Source: Aquirufa aurantiipilula (GTDB lineage: Bacteria; Bacteroidota; Bacteroidia; Cytophagales; Spirosomataceae). From it: a DNA stretch of 64,000 nucleotides. Shown here one piece after another: positions 19,767-26,974 of the stretch (positions are counted from its first letter, which is position 1; each line of letters begins with the position of its first letter). A model generated the notes under the pieces. It was given only the letters and a program-made list of their open reading frames with translations. It was not told where the DNA came from and did not search any database. A program made the position numbers and the translations under genes. Where the stretch lies: assembly GCF_019923745.1 (NCBI RefSeq), contig NZ_JAANOG010000003.1:124001-188000 (forward strand), read 5' to 3'.

Positions 19767-19794
19767 ACTGTCCTACACTGTCCTACTAGGTAGG
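19767..19794. promoter_or_regulatory. Tandem 10-bp repeat with overlapping palindrome upstream of susC
   Basis: ACTGTCCTAC occurs twice without a gap (19767-19776 and 19777-19786), and the second copy runs into the inverted repeat CCTAC-TAG-GTAGG (19782-19794). The site lies about 200 bp before the susC start. A 10-bp period matches one turn of the helix, so this may be a regulator-binding site; the regulator is unknown. Confidence 0.4.
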
Positions 19795-20077
19795 GCACTC
19801 CCAAATATGTGTAATTCAATACTTATCTGCAAATAATAAATGCAAATTTTTAACGGTAAAATATCATTTGCCAATATATGGCCCAAAATGGCTATATATT
19901 ATATTATAATGATACAATAGGACTGTATTAAGTTTACATTATTTAATGATTATGACTTAAAGTCTCCCCTACCTTAACTTTTGTAGCAAAAAAATAAACT
20001 AAAAAAGCAAATAAAAATATGCATCAAAATAAACTTTCTTAGAAAAATCCTAAAAACGATATTCGAAATGAATTTAT

Positions 20078-20085
20078 TAAATTTG
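20078..20085 (+). promoter_or_regulatory. Candidate -7 element for uvrC
   Basis: TAAATTTG matches TAnnTTTG and ends four bases before the uvrC ATG. If used, transcription would begin at about the start codon, giving a leaderless or near-leaderless mRNA. No clear TTTG lies at the right distance upstream. Confidence 0.4.
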
Positions 20086-20089
20086 AGCT

Positions 20090-21898
20090 ATGAATAGCTT
20101 TGACCCCAAAAGTATAATGCCATCTCTTCCAGAAGAACCCGGTGTGTATCGGTATTTTGATGCGAACGATACGATCATTTATATTGGAAAAGCTAAAAAC
20201 CTGAAAAATAGAATTAGTAGCTATTTCGTCAATCCCAAAAACCACGATACCAAAACACGAAGGCTAGTCCAACAAATCAACAAATTAGAATTCACCATTG
20301 TGCACTCTGAATTTGATGCTCTTTTATTGGAAAATACTCTCATTAAACAGTTTCAGCCTAAATACAATATCCTCTTACGGGACGACAAAACCTACCCTTT
20401 CATTTGTGTAAGTAATGAACGTTTCCCTAGGCTATTGACGGCTAGAAGAATTGATCACAAGGCAGGAACTTATTATGGCCCCTTTGCCAATCCCAAATCC
20501 ATGAATGCCTTGTTGGAAATGTTGCATCAGCTATTTCCTATCAGAACTTGCTCATTGGCACTAAAACAAAGTTCCATCGATGATGGAAAGTTTAAAGTAT
20601 GTTTGGAATACCACATTGGTAACTGCAAAGGTCCTTGTGAGAATTTACAAAGCGAAGAAGATTATTTGCAATACATTGAGCAAATAACTCAAATTCTCAA
20701 AGGTCATTACCAAAAACCAAAACAGTTTTTTGTGGAGAAAATGCAAGCTGCATCAGAAAAGCTTGCTTTCGAACAAGCCCAAGAATGGAAAGAGAAGTGG
20801 CAACTCTTGGAAAACTTTCAAGCAAAGTCAACTGTGGTCAATCCCGCCATTCATGATGTGGATGTATTTTCCATTGTTTCAGATGAGCATCTTTCCTACA
20901 TCAATTTCATGAAAGTTATCAATGGAACGATTACTCAATCCCAGACTTGGGAAGTGAAGAAAAAATTGAATGAAGAGGAAGCCGATGTCTTGACCATGCT
21001 GATCTGGGAAAAAAGAGACGAATTCCACAGTAGTGCCAAGGAAATCATATCCAATATCCCCATGGCTATTGAATTCCAAGGTGTTAAAAATACGATACCT
21101 CAGATGGGGGATAAAAGAAAACTACTCGACATGTCCTTGAAAAATGTCTTGTATTTCAGAAAAGAGAAAGCGGACCGAAAAGCTGCCGAAGAAAGTGGAG
21201 GGGATCGAAAAATGCGCATCTTATTAACGCTTAAAAATGATTTGCATTTAAGTAAATTACCTCAAAGGATTGAATGCTTTGATAACTCTAACTTACAAGG
21301 GACCAACCCAGTCTCTGCCATGGTCTGCTTTTTACATGGCGTACCTGCTAAAAAAGAGTACCGCTTATTTACTCCTAAAACCGTTGAAGGACCCAATGAC
21401 TTTGCGACTATGACCGAAGTAGTCGGTCGAAGATATTCACGCTTATTAGAGGAAGAAGCGGAACTTCCTGATCTCATAATCATCGATGGAGGAAAGGGTC
21501 AGTTAAGTGCTGCTTGTGACGCCTTAAAAGCCATTGGAATATATGGTCAAATTCCCATCATAGGTATTGCTAAAAGGTTGGAAGAAATTTATTTCCCAGA
21601 AGATAGTCTTCCCTTGTACATTGATAAAAAATCGGAATCACTGAAACTCATTCAGCAACTACGTGATGAGGCTCACCGTTTTGGCATAACTGCCCACCGT
21701 AATAAACGAAGTAAGCATTTTATCGTAAGTCAATTGGAAGAGCTAGATGGTATTGGAAAATTAACGGCTCAAAAATTGTTGAAAAAATTTGGTACCGTTA
21801 AACAAATCAATGAAGCTCCGATGGAGGAGTTGGAAAAAGTCCTAGGTAAAATGAAAGCCCTAAGCCTCAAGAATCAAATCAAAAATTGGGTGGATTAA
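20090..21898 (+). CDS. uvrC: Excinuclease ABC subunit C
   Basis: A 602-residue UvrC, the usual length. It makes both incisions around UvrAB-bound DNA lesions in nucleotide excision repair. The N-terminal GIY-YIG nuclease is clear (GVYRYFDANDTIIYIGKAKNLKNRI at about 18-42), a Cys-rich stretch follows (CLEYHIGNCKGPC), then a UVR-like region, the RNase H-like nuclease (IECFDNSNLQGTNPVSAMV, and LIIIDGGKGQLSAA) and C-terminal helix-hairpin-helix motifs (LDGIGKLTAQKLLKKFG). It is transcribed away from susC and its final 4 bases overlap the convergent nuoK. It stands alone in its direction. Confidence 0.97.
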   Translation: MNSFDPKSIMPSLPEEPGVYRYFDANDTIIYIGKAKNLKNRISSYFVNPKNHDTKTRRLVQQINKLEFTIVHSEFDALLLENTLIKQFQPKYNILLRDDKTYPFICVSNERFPRLLTARRIDHKAGTYYGPFANPKSMNALLEMLHQLFPIRTCSLALKQSSIDDGKFKVCLEYHIGNCKGPCENLQSEEDYLQYIEQITQILKGHYQKPKQFFVEKMQAASEKLAFEQAQEWKEKWQLLENFQAKSTVVNPAIHDVDVFSIVSDEHLSYINFMKVINGTITQSQTWEVKKKLNEEEADVLTMLIWEKRDEFHSSAKEIISNIPMAIEFQGVKNTIPQMGDKRKLLDMSLKNVLYFRKEKADRKAAEESGGDRKMRILLTLKNDLHLSKLPQRIECFDNSNLQGTNPVSAMVCFLHGVPAKKEYRLFTPKTVEGPNDFATMTEVVGRRYSRLLEEEAELPDLIIIDGGKGQLSAACDALKAIGIYGQIPIIGIAKRLEEIYFPEDSLPLYIDKKSESLKLIQQLRDEAHRFGITAHRNKRSKHFIVSQLEELDGIGKLTAQKLLKKFGTVKQINEAPMEELEKVLGKMKALSLKNQIKNWVD

Positions 21899-22200
21899 AA
21901 TCTCGATTTCTCCGCTCCCAAGTCAATATTTTTGAAATGACGATAAATTTGCAAAATAATGGCCAATGCGACGGACATTTCACAAACGCCGATGACGAGT
22001 ACAAAAACGGAAAATACCAGCCCTTGTATTTGATCATCTTGACGAGAAAAAGCAATTAAATTTAAGTTGGCGGCATTCAGCATCAACTCGATTCCCATCA
22101 ACACAAATATCATATTACGTTTGAGTAACATTATACTCAAACCTATGGAAAACAATAAGGCACTGACTATCAAAAAATAGCTTAAAGGAATATCATTCAT
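21895..22200 (-). CDS. nuoK: NADH-quinone oxidoreductase subunit K
   Basis: With the ATG at 22200 the protein is 101 residues, the normal NuoK length, beginning MNDIPLSYFLIVSALLF; a longer frame opens at 22236 but would add an untypical N-terminus. There are three membrane segments, and the conserved buried glutamates are present (MGIELMLNAANLNL and GVCEMSVALAI). NuoK is part of the membrane arm that pumps protons in respiratory complex I. It overlaps nuoJ by 8 bases and the end of uvrC by 4. It is the last gene of this small nuo cluster. Confidence 0.93.
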   Translation of the reverse strand: MNDIPLSYFLIVSALLFSIGLSIMLLKRNMIFVLMGIELMLNAANLNLIAFSRQDDQIQGLVFSVFVLVIGVCEMSVALAIILQIYRHFKNIDLGAEKSRF

Positions 22201-22714
22201 GATGTTTCGCAATATAAGTGGCTCCAACCAAGGCAATTAAAAGAAAAACTCCGGCCAATTCAAATGCAAAGGAATATTCCGTCAACAATGCCAAACCTAC
22301 ATGTGTCAATTTGGTAGATCGCTGTATCTCGTTGGAAACCATACCAAAAGAAGACATGGATCGATTAAGAATGAACAAGATTCCTAAAAATACAGAAAGA
22401 CTGATGGACAATGCCCAAAAACGACCTGATTGCTTGGTCCACAAATCATTGTGAGTTTCATATTGATCTGCCCTAGAATTTTGAGTTAGCATGATTCCAA
22501 AAAGAATCAATATTAACACCCCACCGACATAAATCAGTAAATGAGCCACCGCCATGACATCAGCGTAGGCCATGACATATAATCCTGCCAATCCCAACAT
22601 GCACAAAAACATAGCTAAAGCAGCATGTAGCAGATTTTTAGTCCATGCCATAGCCAAAGCACTTGCACACGTTAATCCAGCCAATACCAAAAATGCTGCA
22701 ATCATTGGATTCAT
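22193..22714 (-). CDS. nuoJ: NADH-quinone oxidoreductase subunit J
   Basis: A 173-residue protein with five hydrophobic segments, typical of NuoJ in the complex I membrane arm. The family stretch around segments 2-3 is visible (LGLAGLYVMAYADVMAVAHLLIYVGGVLILILFGIML). Its start overlaps the nuoI stop by four bases (ATGA) and its end overlaps nuoK, so the three genes are translationally coupled. Confidence 0.94.
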   Translation of the reverse strand: MNPMIAAFLVLAGLTCASALAMAWTKNLLHAALAMFLCMLGLAGLYVMAYADVMAVAHLLIYVGGVLILILFGIMLTQNSRADQYETHNDLWTKQSGRFWALSISLSVFLGILFILNRSMSSFGMVSNEIQRSTKLTHVGLALLTEYSFAFELAGVFLLIALVGATYIAKHHE

Positions 22715-23955
22715 GATTCTGAAGTGGGTGGCTTAGGTTTGAAACTTGGTTTAAACACTGGTTTTGCTGGCTTTGGCTCTTCAGAAGGATTATCTACTTT
22801 TGGAGTATCCGCTTTGGGTTTAAAGCTAGGCTTGAAAGCGGGTTTGGCTACTGGTTTGACTTCCTCTGGAGCTTCCTCCTTTTGCGCTTCTGCCTTGGGT
22901 TTAAAGCTAGGCTTGAAGGCTGGTTTAGCTACAGGTTTTACTTCATCTGAAGCTTCTTCCTTTTGGGTTTCTGGCTTGGGTTTAAAGCTAGGCTTGAAAG
23001 CAGGTTTAGCTACAGGTTTAACTTCCTCTGGAGCTTCCTCCTTTTGGGTTTCTGCCTTGGGTTTAAAGCTAGGCTTGAAAGCAGGTTTAGATACAGGTTT
23101 AACTTCCTCAGGAGCCTCCTCCTTTTGCGTATCTGCTTTAGGTTTAAAGCTAGGTTTGAAGGCTGGTTTAGCTACAGATATCACTTCCTCTGAAGCTTCC
23201 TCCTTTTGCACTTCTGCTTTTGGCTTAAAGCTAGGCTTGAAAGCGGGTTTAGCTACAGGTTTCACTTCCTCAGGAGCCTCCTCCTTTTGCGTTTCTGCTT
23301 TAGGTTTAAAGCTAGGTTTGAAGGCTGGTTTAGCTACAGGTTTAACTTCTTCAATCTTTGATTCTACCTGACTAGCTGCTTGTTTCATTGCTTCTTTTTC
23401 TGCAACAAACTGCTCATACAACTGTTTCTTTTCAGCCGCCTGTTCAGGACTTAAATTGGCAAAAGAAAAATTGTGCTCCTTTACATCAAATACGGAGAAA
23501 TCATATTCCGATGTCATGGTTAAACATTCGGTTGGACAAACCGTGGTACAAAGTCCACAAAAACAGCACTTCGACATATCAATATCGAATTTAGCTGCAT
23601 ACAAACGAATGGGGGAGCCGTCGGAAGTATAGCCAACCAATCCAGTGGCTTTGATGGGTTCTATTTCAATGCAATCCACAGGACAAACTTTGACACATTT
23701 ATCACAGACAATACAATCGTCCATTTCATTGTGCAATTGATATCGTCCATTAACGGGCGCTGGTATTTCTTGGTGGGGATATTGTAAAGTAAAAACGCCG
23801 TCATTCGATTTAAAATAATCCGGATTTTGGACATTTTGAATCGTTCTTTGTTTTCTGGCATTCCAAGCATGTTTCCAGGTTAATGCCAAGCCCTTCCGCG
23901 TACTTGAAATAGCGGATTTAATGTTTTGGAAATAAAGGGCTAGGGATGATTTCAT
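22711..23955 (-). CDS. nuoI: NADH-quinone oxidoreductase subunit I with long C-terminal repeat tail
   Basis: A 414-residue protein, over twice the usual NuoI length (about 160-180). Residues 1-200 are a normal 2[4Fe-4S] ferredoxin-type NuoI that relays electrons in the peripheral arm of complex I: cluster ligands Cys81, 84, 87, 91 and Cys130, 133, 136, 140 are all present. From about residue 204 to the end comes a low-complexity tail of 27-residue tandem repeats (unit VKPVAKPAFKPSFKPK followed by an acidic QKEEAPEE-type stretch): six full copies and two degenerate ones, rich in Lys, Pro, Phe and Glu. The gene begins one base inside the stop of the E1 gene (TAATG). The tail is likely disordered; its role is unknown. 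Confidence 0.93.
   Translation of the reverse strand: MKSSLALYFQNIKSAISSTRKGLALTWKHAWNARKQRTIQNVQNPDYFKSNDGVFTLQYPHQEIPAPVNGRYQLHNEMDDCIVCDKCVKVCPVDCIEIEPIKATGLVGYTSDGSPIRLYAAKFDIDMSKCCFCGLCTTVCPTECLTMTSEYDFSVFDVKEHNFSFANLSPEQAAEKKQLYEQFVAEKEAMKQAASQVESKIEEVKPVAKPAFKPSFKPKAETQKEEAPEEVKPVAKPAFKPSFKPKAEVQKEEASEEVISVAKPAFKPSFKPKADTQKEEAPEEVKPVSKPAFKPSFKPKAETQKEEAPEEVKPVAKPAFKPSFKPKPETQKEEASDEVKPVAKPAFKPSFKPKAEAQKEEAPEEVKPVAKPAFKPSFKPKADTPKVDNPSEEPKPAKPVFKPSFKPKPPTSES
22714..23346 (-). repeat. 81-bp tandem repeats coding for the NuoI tail
   Basis: About seven and a half in-frame copies of an 81-bp unit encode the 27-residue repeats. Copies differ mostly at the acidic end and at synonymous positions, so the array is moderately diverged rather than identical. 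Such arrays change length easily by slippage or recombination. Confidence 0.9.
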
Positions 23956-26375
23956 TAGAAATAAATTGCTGGGAAAAGCCCTGGATCAGACTCTCGCATC
24001 ATTTCATATATCGTATCTACCACATTCTCCACATTGGGTTTTGAGAAATAATCGCCATCTGAACTGTAAGCTGGGCGATGTGGTGGAGCAGCTAAACAAC
24101 GAGCTGGTGTGTCCAACCAGGCAAAAGCCCCTTGTTTATCCAACACTTCCTGCATCATGTAAGCCGTAGTTCCTCCTGGCATATCTTCATCAGCAAAAAG
24201 TACCCGATGTGTCTTTTGAATCGAAGCGGCAATACTTTGTGTTCGATCAAAGGGCAGTAGGGTTTGAACGTCAATCACTTCGACCGAAATACCCATGGTA
24301 GATAAGGTTTCTGAAGCTTCCATCACAATTCGACACATCGAACCATAGGTCACAATCGTAATATCATTCCCCTCGCGTAATACTTCTGGGATACCCAATG
24401 GGACAGTAATTTCATCTAAATTTTCTGGTAAGGCTTCCTTCAATCGATACCCATTGAGGCACTCTACCACAATACCTGGATCATCCCCTTGTAAAAGTGT
24501 TCTATACATTCCCGCTGCTTGGGTCATGTTTCTAGGTACACAAAAATGTATGCCTCTCAATCCATTGATTAGTACAGCCATCGGGCTGCCAGAATGCCAT
24601 ATTCCTTCCAATCGATGACCTCGAGTACGTAAAATCATAGGGGCCTTTTGGCCTCCAGCTGTGCGATAATGTAAACAAGCTAAATCATCCGATAAGATCG
24701 GGAATGGATAAAATATATAGTCCAAATATTGTATTTCAACAATTGGCCTCAATCCTCTCATGGAAGCACCTATTCCTTGCCCCACAATGCTAATTTCGCG
24801 AATTCCAGTATCCGTAATTTTTAAATCGCCAAAGACTTCTTGCAACCCCGCTAGGGTTTGATTAACATCTCCTATTTTACCTACGTCTTCACCTAAAATA
24901 AAAACACGAGGGTCTTCTAAAAAATGGGCGAAACTTTTGTTTAAAATCTCACGGCCATCAACGAATGTCGCCTCTTTTTTATAAATGGGTTTCACAGCAT
25001 TGACAAGCAAGGGAGAATGTGCCGATTCACTAATCTGGTGAGAACTAAATCTCCTACGATTTCTTTCTTCCAATTCACTTAGCCATTTCCTTAACAATTT
25101 AACGGCTGGTCCTTGGTAGACACGAAATGCTCTCAAGGTTTTTCTTCCAGCACGGACTAAATCACTGAAAATAGGATAAGGCAGCTGTTTTAATTCATCC
25201 AAAATCGGGGATAATAAACTCCCTTCATTGGTGGATTCCATCAAATTTTGAGCTACTCGTAAAAAGGCTTTTTTATCTGGCTCTATAGAAGCCATGTAGG
25301 CCGCAAAAGCTTCTTTCTGATACTTTCTAGCTTCTAAAACCGCGGCTTCTTCTATTGATTTTAAGGTTTCTTCACTAGCAAAACCTTGATCCAGAACCCA
25401 TTGGCGAAACAATACATTACAGTCCACTTCATGCTCCCAGGCTAATCGTTCAGCTGACTTATAACGTTCATGTGAACCTGAAGCAGAGTGACCTTGAGGC
25501 TGAGTACATTCAATTACATGTACCAGGCAAGGCACAAATTCTTCACGGGCTAAACGGGCCGCTTTTTGATATGCTTGTATCAAACCAGGATAATCCCATG
25601 CTTTCACTTGGATAATCTCCAGTCCCTTTTCTTGTTCATTCCGCTGAAAACCAGCTAAAACTTTAGATATAGACGATTTCGTCGTTTGATATTCAATAGG
25701 TACAGATATACCGTATCCATCATCCCAAACAGAAAACACGATAGGAATTTGCAATACACCTGCCGCATTAATACATTCAAAAAACATCCCTTCTGAAGTA
25801 GAGGCATCTCCGATGGTCGTATAACAAACTTCCTTACCATCTTTGGAAAAATTCTCTTTCAATTCCGCTAAATCCTCTCTAAACTGGTACATTTTAGAGG
25901 CATATGCGATTCCTAAAGAACGAGGGATTTGCATAGCCGTAGATGAAACTCCAGCAACAGAATTGTATTGATTCGTTTGATCTAGCCATTCTCCTTTCTC
26001 ATCCAACCAACGTGTAGCATGGTGATTATTCATCTGACGACCAGCCGAATGCGGATCAAATTGACGATCAGGATGACCATAAAGCTGAGCAAAATATTGA
26101 GGCCATGTTAAATCCCCAATCGCCACACCAATGGTTTGATCCCGATAATAACCTGAAATATAATCACCTAGTCGCATGGAACGCGCTAGGGCAATTTGAC
26201 ATAATTCTTTACCATCTCCATAGATACCAAATTTAGCGCGACCAGAAAAAACTTCTTTTCGAACGAGTAGGCTACATTGCCTGCTGATGACTGCCAAACG
26301 GTAATCTTCCAACACTTTGTCTGGATTGAATTCAATCTCAACACGTGAAAACTGGGTTGGCTTTGGTAGAATCAA
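23955..26375 (-). CDS. Fused alpha-beta 2-oxoacid dehydrogenase E1 component
   Basis: An 806-residue thiamine-diphosphate enzyme in which E1 alpha and E1 beta, separate in most bacteria, are joined. The alpha half (to about residue 400) shows the ThDP motif GDASTSEGMFFECINAAG (about 189-206) and the loop SASGSHERYKSAERLAWE. The beta half (from about 480) has VDGREILNKSFAHFLEDP, GEDVGKIGDVNQTLAGLQEVFG, a transketolase-like pyrimidine domain and the C-terminal domain (DVQTLLPFDR). It most resembles branched-chain (2-oxoisovalerate) E1, but pyruvate or 2-oxoglutarate cannot be excluded. No E2 or E3 gene is nearby. Its stop overlaps the nuoI start, so it is the first gene of an operon with nuoI-J-K. 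Confidence 0.9.
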   Translation of the reverse strand: MILPKPTQFSRVEIEFNPDKVLEDYRLAVISRQCSLLVRKEVFSGRAKFGIYGDGKELCQIALARSMRLGDYISGYYRDQTIGVAIGDLTWPQYFAQLYGHPDRQFDPHSAGRQMNNHHATRWLDEKGEWLDQTNQYNSVAGVSSTAMQIPRSLGIAYASKMYQFREDLAELKENFSKDGKEVCYTTIGDASTSEGMFFECINAAGVLQIPIVFSVWDDGYGISVPIEYQTTKSSISKVLAGFQRNEQEKGLEIIQVKAWDYPGLIQAYQKAARLAREEFVPCLVHVIECTQPQGHSASGSHERYKSAERLAWEHEVDCNVLFRQWVLDQGFASEETLKSIEEAAVLEARKYQKEAFAAYMASIEPDKKAFLRVAQNLMESTNEGSLLSPILDELKQLPYPIFSDLVRAGRKTLRAFRVYQGPAVKLLRKWLSELEERNRRRFSSHQISESAHSPLLVNAVKPIYKKEATFVDGREILNKSFAHFLEDPRVFILGEDVGKIGDVNQTLAGLQEVFGDLKITDTGIREISIVGQGIGASMRGLRPIVEIQYLDYIFYPFPILSDDLACLHYRTAGGQKAPMILRTRGHRLEGIWHSGSPMAVLINGLRGIHFCVPRNMTQAAGMYRTLLQGDDPGIVVECLNGYRLKEALPENLDEITVPLGIPEVLREGNDITIVTYGSMCRIVMEASETLSTMGISVEVIDVQTLLPFDRTQSIAASIQKTHRVLFADEDMPGGTTAYMMQEVLDKQGAFAWLDTPARCLAAPPHRPAYSSDGDYFSKPNVENVVDTIYEMMRESDPGLFPAIYF

Positions 26376-26473
26376 AGGAGATTTGTTAAAATTTACGAGG
26401 TAAAAATACGATAAAATAATCGTGAGCCAAATAAGATGTCATTCAATTCTTCGATAAAAAATAAGGGAATTCT

Positions 26474-26504
26474 TTTGCTGAATCTTTGCTTTGTTATAGC
26501 TTTG
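26474..26504 (+). promoter_or_regulatory. Bacteroidota-type promoter of the DUF1573 gene
   Basis: TTTG at 26474-26477, then 19 nt, then TAGCTTTG at 26497-26504, an excellent match to TTTG-N19-21-TAnnTTTG. The expected start of transcription is near 26511, leaving a leader of about 30 nt before the ATG at 26540. Confidence 0.75.
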
Positions 26505-26539
26505 CTCTACATACATTGAAAAATTTCAAACGAAAAAGC

Positions 26540-26917
26540 ATGAAAAAATTAATTGGTATTTTGGCTTTGCTAGTAGGTTTTGCATTTCAATCCAACGCCC
26601 AAGGAGCTCTTAAATTCAAAAAAGAAAAGCACGATTTCGGTACTATTGCCGAAGGAGTTCAAGCAACTTATAGCTTTGAATTCACAAACACGGGTAATGC
26701 CCCTGTAGTCATTTCAAATGTTCAGCCTTCTTGTGGATGTACAACTCCAGATTGGACAAGAGAACCTATTATGCCTGGCAAAACGGGAAAAGTAACTGCG
26801 TCTTACAATTCAACAGGAAGACCAGGAAACTTTAGTAAAACGATTACTGTGATAAACAATGGCTCTACTTCCCAAATCATTTTAATGATTTCAGGTTCAG
26901 TGAAACCAAAAGCTTAA
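26540..26917 (+). CDS. Secreted DUF1573 protein
   Basis: With the ATG at 26540 the protein is 125 residues and starts with a clear signal peptide (MKKLIGILALLVGFAFQSNAQ); an ORF open from 26486 would bury that signal. The mature part is one DUF1573 domain, an immunoglobulin-like fold, with the family hallmarks KHDFGTIAEGVQATYSFEFTNTG (given here in part) and SCGCTTPDW. Function of the family is not known; these proteins are abundant in Bacteroidota envelopes. Translation codons are of the highly expressed kind and the promoter is a strong consensus match. It is monocistronic and ends in a hairpin shared with the convergent operon. Confidence 0.9.
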   Translation: MKKLIGILALLVGFAFQSNAQGALKFKKEKHDFGTIAEGVQATYSFEFTNTGNAPVVISNVQPSCGCTTPDWTREPIMPGKTGKVTASYNSTGRPGNFSKTITVINNGSTSQIILMISGSVKPKA

Positions 26918-26936
26918 AGCTTGTTTTATCTCAAAC

Positions 26937-26968
26937 AAAAAAGTCTCCTTTTTCAAGGAGACTTTTTT
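26937..26968. terminator. Bidirectional terminator between convergent genes
   Basis: AAAAAAGTCTCCTT, loop TTTC, AAGGAGACTTTTTT: a 14-bp perfect stem with T-runs on both strands, placed between the ends of the DUF1573 gene and the propeller-cytochrome gene. Confidence 0.92.
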
Positions 26969-26974
26969 TATGCT

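Larger units (their letters stand above)
19570..20089 (+). other. 520-bp divergent intergenic region between susC and uvrC
   Basis: This is the only gene-free stretch over 300 bases. It is very AT-rich and has no convincing open frame on either strand. It holds the tandem repeat and palindrome at 19767-19794, an imperfect inverted repeat near 19871-19901 (AATATATGGCC...TGGCTATATATT), and the uvrC -7 element at 20078-20085. I could not find a consensus TAnnTTTG on the minus strand for susC. Confidence 0.7.

Noticed and set aside
19570-20089. Riboswitch or tRNA in the susC-uvrC gap
   Set aside because: No cloverleaf, T-loop GGTTCGA-type sequence or known riboswitch core could be seen.
22714-23346. 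CRISPR array
   Set aside because: The regular spacing is an in-frame coding repeat without distinct spacers, and there are no cas genes in the window.
22724-23371. Plus-strand 215-codon repeat-containing frame
   Set aside because: It is the antisense shadow of the NuoI repeat array; the repeats have a period divisible by three, which keeps the opposite frame open.
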